From positions 924,320,522-924,384,521 of the forward strand of contig CM066035.1 in assembly GCA_033557465.1 (NCBI GenBank): a stretch of DNA of 64,000 bases, in the 5' to 3' direction. Under the pieces are notes generated by a model. The model was not told where the DNA came from, ran no database searches, and worked only from the letters and a program-made list of their open reading frames with translations. The DNA comes from Ichthyophis bannanicus. Its lineage: Eukaryota; Chordata; Amphibia; Gymnophiona; Ichthyophiidae. Both the position numbers and the translations under genes were made by a program. Positions 1 to 9,928 of the stretch are shown here, piece by piece; position 1 is the stretch's first letter, and each line of letters begins with the position of its first letter.

Positions 1-845
1 TATCTCCATTTATCTAATGTGGGGCTTAAGACCAATGCAGTGAGTTCATTTGAGTGCTATTACAGCTTCTTTCAAGCCTCTCAATGGATAACCTATTTTC
101 TCTCATCCTCTCATAGCGAGATTTGAGGCCTTCTTTTAACTAAGCCTCCCATTAAGCCACCACTGGTGGCATGGGACTTAAATCTGGTTCTTGGGCAGCT
201 CATGAAGCCACCTTTTGAACCATTAGCTACTACCTCTTTGAAATTCCTTTCCTGGAAGGTCATCTTATTGCAATCACATCAGCACGTCGCATCAGTGAAT
301 TGCAAGCGTTGGTGGCTTATCCTCCTTATACAAGGTTCCATCATAAGGTAGTCCTCAGGACCAATCCACACTTTATGCCAAAGGTGGTGTCACCTTTTCA
401 TTTAAACCAATTGTTTACCTTCCTATATTCTTCCCAAGGCCTCACACCTCAAATGCAGAAAGGAATCTTCATACTTTGTACTGTAAAAGGGCTTTGGCCT
501 TTTACTTGCAAAGGACACAGCAACATAGAAAGTCCTCTCAACTCTTTGCTTTTGATCCTGGTCATTTGGGATTTCCAGTCTCCAAAAGAACACTGTCCAG
601 CTGGATTGCACAGTGTATTGTTTTTTGCCTATGAGAGTAAGAACCTTCCTCTTGAAGGCCATGTCACAGCTCACAATGTGAGAGCCATGGCAGCCTCTAT
701 GGCTCATCTTCACTCTATTGACGACATCTGTCGAGCAGCTACTTGGGCTTCGGTTCATACCTTCACAGCCCATTACTGCTTAGACAAGGACTCCCGCTGG
801 GATGCCTTATTTGGTTGGGCTGTTCAACACCTGTTCCATACTTAA
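1..845 (+). pseudogene. D1 tyrosine recombinase (YR), 3' part, frameshifted
   Basis: This is the integrase-like tyrosine recombinase that DIRS elements use to insert a circular DNA copy. The readable pieces match the intact YR of D9: a core-binding segment (YLHLSNVGLKTN) near the window start, WDLNLVLGQLMKPPFEP from about 166, and LRTNPHFMPKVVSPFHLNQ near 350-410. The catalytic HxxR (AHNVRAMAASMAHLHS, ~670-715) and the nucleophile Tyr in HYCLDKDSR (~770-795) are both visible. The stop TAA is at 843-845, after QHLFHT. Several frameshifts separate these pieces, for example around 265-300 and 410-600, so no full-length protein can be made. The 5' part of the gene lies left of the window. Confidence 0.85.
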
Positions 846-959
846 TCAACTCCTATCCACCTTCCCTAGTAGGATGCCAGAGACCCATAGGGTGGAAGTG
901 GAGCCCTTTCACAGGGGCACACAACCTCTGGGGCTTTCTCCCTGGCATCTGCAGCTAGG

Positions 960-1075
960 GAGTCCCCATATGTAAAGACTACATTCCCGCTTGTTCCTGG
1001 AGATAGCATGGTTACTCACCTGTAACAGGTGATCTCTGGGAACAGCAGGAATTTAGTCTTCACAACCCACCCACC
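960..1075 (+). other. D1 internal complementary region (ICR)
   Basis: The first half (to 1005) is the reverse complement of a family A left end (TTGTTCCTGGAGATA) and the second half (from 1006) that of a family A right end (GCATGGTTACTCACCTGT). This fused-ends signature is known from DIRS-1, where the ICR is thought to template completion of the termini during circular DNA synthesis. The junction AGATA|GCATG predicts element ends at TATCTCC and ...CATGC. Confidence 0.85.
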
Positions 1076-1079
1076 TCCC

Positions 1080-1195
1080 CTAGGAGCGCTCTCTCCCCCT
1101 CTCTCTCTCCCCCTCTCTCTCTCCCCCCTTTAAACTCAACGAGAGGGACAGTTGGGGAAGGCAGCATGCAGGCACTGTGGGATGCTCCCAAAAGC
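1080..1195 (+). repeat. CT-rich tract and truncated right ITR of D1
   Basis: A CTCTCTCCCC-type low-complexity run (about 1089-1131) sits between the ICR and the right ITR, as in the other family A copies. It is followed by ITR sequence (GGGACAGTTGGGGAAGGCAGC and onward) that stops at AAAAGC where D2 starts with TATCTCC. The minus-strand Arg/Glu-rich reading frame here is only the repeat translated. Confidence 0.75.
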
Positions 1196-1395
1196 TATCT
1201 CCAGGAACAAGCAGGAATGAGTCTTCATATGGGTACGTCGGTACCAATGGAGTCTGTGTGGGAATGCTTCCCAGCGTCCAATCAAGAGCTTTTGGAAGCA
1301 TCCCCCCACGCCTGTGTGCTGCCTTTCCTATCTGCCCCTCAGTTTTCGTTTTCTGCAGAGCCGGCAGAACATCCTCCTGTCACCACAGAAAATTC
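1196..1395 (+). repeat. D2 left inverted terminal repeat
   Basis: It matches the reverse complement of 12735-12925, including TTTTGGAAGCATCCCCCCA and the palindromic GTCGGTACC block near 1235. The left copy lacks the ~26-bp outer extension (CACCTGTTACAGGTAAGTAA) of the right copy. DIRS-1 shows the same kind of asymmetry. Confidence 0.8.
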
Positions 1396-1545
1396 TTTTA
1401 ATTCTTTAGTTTTCTTGTGGTCACGGCTGTCTCCCCGATGCCACCGCTACTGCCGGTGTTTCATTTTTTCTTGTAAATTTTTCCCTTTAAGGGAATATTT
1501 TTTCTTCTGAGTGTCTTACGGTTTTTCAGGCCTTCTAGACCTCTC

Positions 1546-3738
1546 CATGTCCCTCATGGAACGAACCGCCAGACATTTCCTCCAAGAAATGTTCAAACTG
1601 TGGTGGTACAACTTTATTTTTAGACTCCCAAAATTGGTCTCTAACCTGTTTGGGTCCTGACCTTTTTCCTCTGGAGCCCTCGGGCAACAATATTGTGAGA
1701 AGAGGTTTTCAACATCGAGTTTCCCTCTATGATCCCTTCCAACTTCAGGGCACCGACCATTTCTTCTACACAGGATCAGGTAACCCACAAAGTCTGTTAA
1801 GACTAGCCAACCCTCGAGTGGTAGGTCTCATGCACAGCATGTAGACTGTTCCAGCCTTGCCCTCAAGGGCCCGTTGGCTTCAAAACCCTGGCGGGAGTCT
1901 TCGGCCTCCAAAGCCTATGTAGGGTTTGGGGTTGTTCCTGGGGCTCACCCCTCACAGAACATACCTGAGCCATGCCCGGTGGTGGCATCTGCTTCGAGCG
2001 GTACCGATAGCCCGGCATCAGCACTGGTGTTGGACGTAACACTCCTCACCAGGGATCGTCTGGCATCCTTGGTACCTATGGGACCGGTGGATACGTTCCA
2101 GACTGACTTTCCAGTATCGGCACTGGCACTGATATTACCACCGATGTAGGTACCCTCCAGACGTGCATCGATAGCCTCGCTTCCTTCGATGCTGAGTCTG
2201 GAATCGATCTCCAGTCTGGAGGACTGGGTACCGACTCGCCTTGGTACCGGCTACAGGCGGTACCGATTCGGATCCGCAACTCTCGGTTTTTCCAAGGCCA
2301 TTTGAGTTGCCACTAGTTGGCCTTCATCCACCGGTATCACACGGTACTGAAGTCGGTACCAATGTCCACATTACCCTTGCGATCGGTGCCTTCTATGCTT
2401 CGCTCATCAGGCTCTTTGCCCTCGATGCCGAGTTTGGAATCGATCTCTAGTCTGGAAGACTGGGTACCAACACGCTTTGGTACCGACACCGATCGATACC
2501 GGAGGCTCAATACCAAGGATAGTGGCCGGATGTCTTCGGTTACCTCGGTACCGATTGAACTGTCACCGATGGCTGCTCCGATGTCTGTCGGGCTCGGCTC
2601 TGACATCGGTACCGGTATCCACAGTACCATCGTGGCCAACTCCTGCCATGCTGCTTTCAACAGGATCGCTCCCTTCTATACCAAGCTTGGAGTCGATACC
2701 TGGCATGGATGATGTGGTACTGACGGTCGCTGCTCCTGACAGCCAGTACTGGCGACATCCCTTAAGGATTCCACACTGCACTGTGCAGGATCTTCTATTC
2801 CTATATATTTGGATAGCTCTTTCGGTGCTCAGGCTAGTTCTTCAGATCTAACCTGTCCAAAGGAGATTCCAGTTGGAGATCCCTCTTTTCAGAGTTTCCT
2901 CCTGGATATAGCAAGATCGCTTGCCATTCCTATCCCTGGATATGATCCTGCACAAGGCTCTGTTTCTACCAAAGCAAAGGATAACATAATGCTTCCTTTG
3001 CATCATTCCTTGCAGGATCTCCTTCTAGGAATGTGGGAAGCACCTTTAAAGGTACCCCCACCTTCCAGAGCAACTGATCTCTTATATCAGGTGCCCCCCT
3101 CTCCATGGTTTCAAAAGACTCAACTTTCTCATCATTCCATAGTAGTGGAATTGGCAATGAGGCGGGTAAAGAGTAAGAAAAAGCACTCTTATCTGCCAGG
3201 TCGTGAGTCTAAGACACTAGATGCCTTTGGACGTCAAACCTTCCAGACATCTATGCTTTCTGCAAGAATTCTCTCATATTTTTTATGAGTCTATCTCTTG
3301 AGGAGGTCACAAAGCAATTACATCTTTTGACTCCTTCCCTTCCAGAGTCCAAGAGTGCAGGCTATTCTTCACTGCTTAAGCATCTTCAGAATATCTCTTG
3401 GCTTCTTACTCGTGCTTTCCTAGACTCTTTTGCATCTGTTAGCAGGACTCTGCTATAACTATAGGGGCACGACGTAGAGCCTGGCTCCAAGCTTCAGACT
3501 TGGACAAATGGGCACAGCAAAGACTGGGACATACTCCTTGCACTGGAGACAATTTTTTCAACAAGGAGTCTTTACGTCAGGTTACTCAGTTGTCCACTGA
3601 CTTACCTGTTCCTAGGTGCTGTTCTGCACCTTCTGTCCCAATAGTTAGGAAATGTCCTGCCAAACTTTCTTCCCATAGGAGAAGGTTTTATGCATCATCT
3701 GCCCATCATACAGATGTTCCAAAACAAGGGAAGCATTG
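1546..3738 (+). pseudogene. D2 gag-like gene, degenerate
   Basis: This is the DIRS ORF1 (Gag-like nucleocapsid) homologous to the 478-codon frame of D7. Pieces are found in different frames: VGFGVVPGAHPSQNIPEP near 1920, a Ser/Pro/Thr-rich section packed with GGTACCGA motifs (1980-2760), then the conserved core DPSFQSFLLDIARSLAIPIPG near 2875. After that come HHSLQDLLLGMWEAP (~3000), YQVPPSPWFQKTQLSHHSIV (~3085) and LDAFGRQTFQTSMLSARI (~3220). At least four frameshifts or stops separate them. A further piece (RRRAWLQASDLDKWAQQR in the restored order) lies at 3470-3530. The gene is cut at 3738 by D3 and its last ~66 bp are at 9863-9928 (CCTGGTCTGCAGAATTC onward). No function remains. Confidence 0.82.
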
Positions 3739-3925
3739 TTCTCCAGGACCAAGCAGGAAGTCAGTCCTCACATATGGGTGATGTCGGCGCCGACGGAGCC
3801 CTCATGCAGAGCATGTCCCCAGTTTTCAAAGAGAGCCTTTGGGAATTGCAGCACGCATGCGCGGTCCCCTTCCCGCCCAAGGGTGCCATCTTGCTCAGTC
3901 TTTTTTCCGCAGAGCCCGACAGACG
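3739..3925 (+). repeat. D3 left ITR (family B)
   Basis: It matches the reverse complement of 9680-9862 and carries GTCGGCGCCGACGG (3782-3795), the family B counterpart of the family A palindrome. The same block is found at 31329 in D8 and, slightly decayed, at 12989 in D4. Confidence 0.82.
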
Positions 3926-4142
3926 TAGTTCGTTTTTTCCCCGAGGAAAAAGTTGATTTTCCCTATTTTTTCTTTTTTTTCTTCGGTTTGACGCCGGATC
4001 CTTTTCCCACCTTGGCCCGATACGCCGGTATCGAGTCCACTCTTTTTTTTCGGTTTTTGTCCTTTGACAAGCATTCGTGCCATTTTTTCTTTTTTCACTG
4101 GCAGCCCGGTCTTTTGACCTCGCAGGGGCCCTTTTTCCCCTG

Positions 4143-6485
4143 ATGGCTACCAGCGGGTTTAAAAAGTGTGATCGGTGTAAAACTTATGTCTCTTACCGAC
4201 ACACATGACTGCTGCCTCCGCTGCCTCAGACCCGATCATGACCCGATCTGTGGTCCATGTGGCAAAATGTCCTCGAAGGCGTTGAGTCGGCAGCACCAGA
4301 CGGATAGGATCTGCTCTGACTCCACGTCCGGACGGGCCCGGACCTCATCAGAGGCCTCGACATCTCGGGACTCCGGCCCCGAGCAGCGTCGGGGTTCCTC
4401 TGAGCAGGGGTCTCCTTCGCGGGAACATCACAGGAAGAAGAAACCCGCGAGGGCGGAGTTGGACGCTCCTGGTTCCTCGAGGGCCAGGTCGCATAGCCCC
4501 GATAGCCGTCCCAGGTCTTCGGAGTTGGAGAGGCCTGCCAAACATCCTCGTATTGAGATGGAGTCTCCTGGATATGAGTGCTGTAGTCCTCGTTGGGGCC
4601 CGAGTCGGGGGCTGCTGGGTCTCCTGAGCTCGGACTCAGGTTGACAGCCTTGGAGAGCAGCCTCGCTGCCTTCATGGAACAGCAGCAGGCATTGATCGCT
4701 GGTCTCACTGGTGCATCTGTCCTGACCACCGGGACCTCGATGTCCAAGTCGACCCTGGAGGCCGAGCCGATCCTAGAGTCCATGCGGGCTCAAGTCGATC
4801 CTCAGCCACGGTCTCCCTCGGCCTCCCATTCGGGACCGAGGTCGTCAGCGTCGGGGCGGATAACATCAGTGCCCGCCCGACCAGAGCTGCTCGATTCCTC
4901 CTCCGAGGAGTCGGGCTGGGAGACAGAGGACGAAGAGTCACCCGACACTTATCGGACTCGGTGTGTCCCATCGGACTCGCTGGTGTCCGAACCTCAGACG
5001 ATCCCCACCGGAGGATACCCGGTTCTTGGACTTCGTGCGGGATATGGCCAAGGCCTTGGCCTTCCCCGCAGATCCCGAGGAGGAGCCTCGAGCCGAGGAG
5101 CTCGAGGCCCTCCAGTATGACTCTCCCCCGAAGGAGGCCTTTATTGTACCGGTTCCTCCGATGTTGGAGCGGCTGCTCTTCCGCATGTGGGAGACCCTGG
5201 CCTCGACGCTGGTGTTAAGCGTTTACTAGTAACAGAGCATTCTCACTTACAGCTCCACTACTATGGAACCGGTTGCCATGTGAGTTGCAGGCAAACAATG
5301 ACTTGAAGGACTTCAGAAAAAAGCTTAACTCACCTCTTCCAAACGCATTACAATGTAACCTAGGCATTGTATCCCACTACCAACTGTCCACCATGTTACG
5401 GAAAGTCACCCTGCCCTTGTAAGCCCGCTTTGAGAAACGCATTCAGTAAATATGTAAATTCTGTATCCTGTGTAAAGTATTCCCAGCAATTCTGTATCTT
5501 GTGTAGAGTATTCCCAGCAATCAAGTGTAATCTGTAAGCAAGTGTAATCTGTAACCCAAAGTTTGCTGTGTTCCTAACTTTCCCTCACAATCACAATGTA
5601 TATTTTGCTAATTTCTGGCCTGTACAGCCACCCTTAATCATGTATAGCAACCGCTGCTGATCGCTGGAAGCAGCGGGATACAAATGTACAATAAATAAAA
5701 ATAAATAAGCAAGCAGGTCTATTCCATCTATCAAGTTCGCAAGAGCCCTGGGTTCCAGAAGGCAGAATTACCGCACCACTCCATGGTTGTGGAATCAGCC
5801 ATGCATCGACTGAAAAGTCAGAAGATGCACTCCTCGGTGCCTCCCGGCCAGGAGGCCCAGAACCTGGATGCCCTCGGTAAGAAGTGCTTCCAGGGCTCTA
5901 TGCTTGCCTGCCGTGTCCAGACTTACCAGCTCTACATGGGCATGTATCTCTGAGACCTGGCAAAGGAGATTGCCGGGTTCTCTGCTGGTCTCTCCGAGGA
6001 ACCTTTGCAGCGGTTCCAAGCCTTGTCCACTGGTATTCAAGAGTGCTCGCAGTTTCTCTCGAGCAGCCTACGATGGCTTCAAGACTTCGGCCTGAGTAGC
6101 CGGGGCTGGCATCGGTGCCCGCCAACAGGCTTGGCTACAGTCATCTGACCTTGAGCCATGGGTGCAGGACAAGTTGGTCGATGTCCCCTGCTGAAGTGAA
6201 AACCTCTTTGGCAAGCCCATGGCTGAAAAGGCTGCAGAACTCGAGACCGAGACTCTGACCAGGACTAGGCTGTCCAGAAAAACCTCTGCCCCTTCTCAGA
6301 AGGGCTCGGGGGGAAAAAAGACCTTTTACCCGAGGAAGTCATCTGCCTATAAACAATACCCTCATCAGGCCTCTGCAGCTCCCCAACAGGGTCAGCAGGC
6401 CAAGGGGCAGGGTCATGGGCCCTGTAGGCAGAAGGCCCACAAGCCACCAACACCGGCCCCTGCTCAGCAGGGTGGGGTTTTTTGA
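4143..6485 (+). pseudogene. D3 gag-like gene (family B), frameshifted and carrying an L2-like insertion
   Basis: The start ATG at 4143 opens MATSGFKKCDRCKTY; the D8 homologue shows the full CxxC...CxxC zinc-binding head (DLCKK...FCLRCLGPDHDP). A Ser/Arg/Pro-rich section follows (~4280-5000) with an acidic SSSEESGWETEDEESP stretch. The conserved core EEPRAEELEALQYDSPPKEA and PPMLERLLFRMWE ends at 5220. The LINE fragment interrupts it to 5705. The core resumes with SPGFQKAELPHHSMV and KKCFQGSMLACRVQTYQLY, and the basic tail from 6219 (LSRKTSAPSQKGSGGKK... to APAQQGGVF) ends at TGA near 6485. Between ~6048 and 6063 the reading frame moves by +1, exactly as in D4 and D8. Confidence 0.85.
5221..5705 (+). 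mobile_element. 5'-truncated L2-like LINE fragment inside D3 gag
   Basis: The insert begins with the C-terminal end of an L2/Jockey-like ORF2 (PLLWNRLPCELQANNDLKDF, ~5250-5310), followed by a 3' untranslated region ending in an AATAAATAAAAATAAATA tail at 5705, typical of L2-like 3' ends. The flanking TAAGC at 5216-5220 and 5706-5710 is a probable 5-bp target duplication. Comparison with D8 (32835 onward) shows that uninterrupted gag reads directly across this point. Confidence 0.85.
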
Positions 6486-8330
6486 CTCAGAAGGCATAGC
6501 CTCTTCTCAGCTGGCTCACATCAGCACAGGAGGCCGGCTGGCCCACTTTGCCCACAGGTGGTCAGCCGTCACATCAGATACCTGGGTGCTCCATATAGTC
6601 CAAAAGGGCTATCTTCTCCATTTTCACCAGGTACCTCCCTCCTATTTTCCAGGGGAGCCTCCAAGACTCCCTCTGCACAGGGACCTACTCCTTCAGGAGT
6701 TAGCAAGTCTGCTAAAGGAACAGGCTGTGGAACTGGTGCCCCACCACCTGAGAGGTCACGGCTTTTATTCCAGGTACTTTCTAGTACCAAAAAACAGGAG
6801 GCCTCAGACCCATCCTAGACTTGCGCAACCAACAAGTTCCTTGCCCTTGGAATCCTGCTGCCCTACCTCCAGCAGGGAGATTGGCTATGCTCCTTAGATC
6901 TAAAGGATGCTTATACTCGCATCCTTATTCATCTAGACCACAGACAGTATCTCAGATTTGTCGTGGGGGTAAACCACTACCAGTACAGAGTACTTCCCTT
7001 TGGCCTAACCGCCGCTTCCAGGGTATTCACCAAGTGCCTGGCGGTGGTGGCAGCCTACCTGAGGCTTCAAGCTCTTTTTGTGTTTCCATACCTGGACGAC
7101 TGGCTCATAAGGGGCCAGTCTTCCCAGGAGGCCAGTCAAGCCACCCTTCGCACTGTGGCTCTGCTTCAGCACTTGGGGTTTGTCAAACTTCGCAAAGTCC
7201 ACTTTGCTCCCGTCCCAGAACTTAGAATTCATAGGAGCAAGGCTGGACACTCTTCAGGCGAAGGCTTTTCTGCCAATGGTCAGAGCCCACAGATTGATGG
7301 ATCTAGCCAGGCAGTTTCACAGCAATTCCCTGGTCTCCGCCAGGCAATTCCTGAGACTTCTCAGCCATATGTCTTCCACGGTTCATGTCACCCCCAATGC
7401 CTGCACATGCGGCCTGCTCAGTGGAGCCTTCGAACTCGGTGGCATCAGGCCACAGGGAGCCTTGCTGACTCGGTGAGAGTGTCCACCCTGCTTGTCTCCT
7501 CTCTACAGTGGTGGCTTCATCTTCCGAATCTGGTACTCGGAGTGGATTTTCAATCCCCTCCACATTCTCGAGTGCTGACGACAGATGCTTCTCTTCTAGG
7601 TTGGGGAGCACATTGCCAAGGGGCATGTACTCAGGGTCTCTGGACTCCTTGGGAGGCTGCTGAGCAGATAAACTTCCTGGAGCTACGGGCAATACGCCTA
7701 GCTCTGAGAGCCTTCTCCCACCTCACGTCTCACCAGTCTGTACTGGTCCAGACGGACAATCAAGTTGCCATGTTCTACGTGAACAAACAGGGAGGCACAA
7801 GCTCCTCCCTTCTCTGTCAGGAGGCGCAACGGCTGTGCTCTTGGGCCGTCAATGACAGAATCCTCCAAGACTGTCTACCTCCCCGGTCAAGAAAATTACC
7901 TGGCGGAGAGACTGAGCAGGATCCTGCAACCACACGAATGGAGATTGAATCCATTGGTGGTTCAGTAGATCTTTCTCAGGTGGGGCCTCCCCACCATGGA
8001 TCTCTTCGCCAGCCCTCTGAACCAGCAACTCCCGAGATTCTGTTCCAGACAACCGTGTCCTCTGAGTAGCAGCGGATGCCTTTCTGATTCCGTGGTCCCA
8101 CGCCACTAGTGTCTCGAACACTGTTCAAGGTCCTCAAGGACAGGGCCTCAATGATTCTGATAGCCCCCAGGTGGCCGAGGCAGCTGTGGTTCCCACTCCT
8201 GTTGCAACTGGCGGTGGACACTTCCCTGCCTCTGGGAATTCAACACGATCTCCTATCTCAGGACCAGGGGTCTCTCTTGCACCCCAACCTCCAGTCCCTT
8301 CATCTGATGGCCTGGCTGCTGAAAGGGTAG
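6486..8330 (+). pseudogene. D3 pol: DIRS RT, RNase H and methyltransferase-like region, frameshifted
   Basis: DIRS polymerase. The N-terminal conserved block is GGRLAHFAHRWSAVTSDTW at ~6530. RT motifs: GFYSRYFLVPK (~6750), QYRVLPFGLTAASRVFTKC (~6980) and the catalytic YLDDWLI (~7090), the DIRS form of YxDD. RNase H residues are in LTTDASLLGWGAH (~7575), INFLELRAIRLAL (~7670) and VQTDNQVAMFYVNKQGG (~7745). The methyltransferase-like segment is recognisable as DLFASPLNQQLP (~7995) and the end as HLMAWLLKG before TAG at 8328-8330. Frames change near 6795, between ~7185 and 7400, and again near 7860. YR overlaps the last ~20 bp. Confidence 0.87.
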
Positions 8331-9364
8331 TCCTGGCTCCCCTACTCCTGCCTAGAGAGGTGGAAGACATAGTCTTAGCCTCCAGGCGGCAATCCACCAG
8401 GAAATCCTATGCTCTTAAGTGGCATAGATTCTCCACATGGTGTGCTCAGCACAGCGAGAATCCCTTCTCGTGCTTGGTAACGGTAGTATTGCAATATTTG
8501 CTTTACCTCTCCAATCTAGGCCTAAAGTCCAACTCTCAGGGTTCACCTCAGTGCTCTCTCAACACACCACTCACCGGTGGATGGAAGGCCTCTTTCCAAC
8601 CACCCTTTGGTGGCTCGTTTTCTCAGAGGCCACCTCCTGCTTAAGCCTCCTTTGCGTCCACCAGCCCCTGAGTGGGATCTGAATGTGGTCTTACAGTGGA
8701 TTACTTGTCTGCCATTTGAACCTATGGCTACCTGCCCTCTCCGTTTTCTCTCCTGGAAAACCTTGTTTTTGGTAGCTCTTACCTCTGCTAAGCGAGTGAG
8801 TGAACTGCAGGCACTAGTGTCTGATCCCCCTTACACTATGTTCTACAGGAATAGGGTAGTCTTACGGACTCACCCTACGTTTCTTCCTAAGGTTGTCTCC
8901 CCTTTTCACCTCAATCAGGAGGTGGTTCTTCCGACCTTCTTTCCCAGGCCGCATGCCAACCAGGCTGAGATGGTCCTGCATACCCTGGACTGTAGGAGGG
9001 TGTTATCCTTCTACCTTGACCGTACGCGGGAGCATTGCAGGGCTGTTCAGCTCTTTGTTTCTTTTGACCCCAATAAGTTGGGTTACCCATCTCCAAGCAT
9101 ACTTTGTCCATATGAGTCACTGACTGTATCGCCTGAGCTTATGGGGCAGCCGGCCTCTCATTGGAGGGTCGAGTCACGGCTCATCGTGTCAGGGTGAAGG
9201 CTGCGTCAGTGGCTCATCTCTGCTCTGTTCCGTTGGCAGACATCTGCCGGGCCGCTACTTGGTCTTCAAGCCAGACTTTTGCGGCCCATTACTGCCTTGA
9301 GAGGGAGTCCCGCAGGGACAGTGCTTTCGGACAGGCAGTACTCCATTATCTCTTTGGGGTTTAG
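8311..9364 (+). pseudogene. D3 tyrosine recombinase, frameshifted
   Basis: The core-binding part (RQSTRKSYALKWHRFSTWC, ~8390) is in one frame. The central part lies in a long frame at 8577-9197 with HPLVARFLRG, FLSWKTLFLVALTSAKRVSELQ (catalytic Arg) and PKVVSPFHLNQEVVLPTFF. The C-terminal part is in another frame (9161-9364) with the HxxR motif AHRVRVKAAS, DICRAATWSSSQTF and the nucleophile HYCLERESRR. Two or more frameshifts (near 8490-8570 and 9080-9160) inactivate it. Confidence 0.87.
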
Positions 9365-9500
9365 GCAACTCCTATCCTCCGGCCCTGGTGTTGGGCTACC
9401 GGTCGGGGGTGTTCTCAGAGAAGATTCCTTCCTTATGTACTGACAAGCTAGAGGGAGCTCATTTTTTCCGCTTGGGGTCTCTGGTAGCCTTAAGCTGGGG

Positions 9501-9603
9501 AGTCCCATATGTGAGGACTGACTTCCTACTTGGTCCTGGAGAAAGTAGTTACTCACCTGTAACAGGTGTTCTCCAGGAGCAGCAGGAATCAGTCCTCACA
9601 ACC
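9501..9603 (+). other. D3 internal complementary region
   Basis: TTGGTCCTGGAGAA is the complement of the family B left end and AGTAGTTACTCACCTGTAAC that of the right end, joined at about 9543. It predicts termini TTCTCC...AACTACT, which are what is seen at 3739 and 9862. Confidence 0.85.
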
Positions 9604-9679
9604 CTCCCTCCTCCCCTTGGAGTTGTAGTCATATGATTTTTTGCTAATTTTTTTGCTGTCTTTTAGCTATGTCATCAGA

Positions 9680-9862
9680 CTGAGCAAGATGGCACCCTTG
9701 GGCGGGAAGGGGACCGCGCATGCACACTGCAATTCCCAAAGGCTTTCTTTGAAAGATGGGGAAATGCTCTGCACGAGGGCTCCGGCGGCACCGATGTCGC
9801 CCATATGTGAGGACTGATTCCTGCTGCTCCTGGAGAACACCTGTTACAGGTGAGTAACTACT
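9680..9862 (+). repeat. D3 right ITR
   Basis: It is the reverse complement of 3739-3925, with an extra outer extension CACCTGTTACAGGTGAGTAA. The palindrome core has decayed (GGCGGCACCGATGTCG near 9783). Confidence 0.8.
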
Positions 9863-9928
9863 CTTCCTGGTCTGCAGAATTCAACCTCTCACCAGGCTCA
9901 GCAAACCCAGCAACCGCAGGGTTTCTGA

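Larger units (their letters stand above)
3739..9862 (+). mobile_element. D3: family B DIRS retrotransposon, full length but inactivated
   Basis: It starts TTCTCCAGGACCAAGCAGGAAG and ends ...ACAGGTGAGTAACTACT. It contains left ITR, gag (4143-6485, carrying a 485-bp L2-like insertion), pol (6486-8330), YR (8311-9364), ICR (9501-9603) and right ITR (9680-9862). Its flanks, GGGAAGCATTG and CTTCCTGGTCTGCAG, rejoin into D2 gag sequence when compared with D7, which shows the insertion was clean and without an obvious long target duplication. Family B differs from A in terminal sequence, in the ITR palindrome core (GGCGCC for GGTACC) and in a CpG-rich Ser/Arg-rich gag. Confidence 0.9.
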
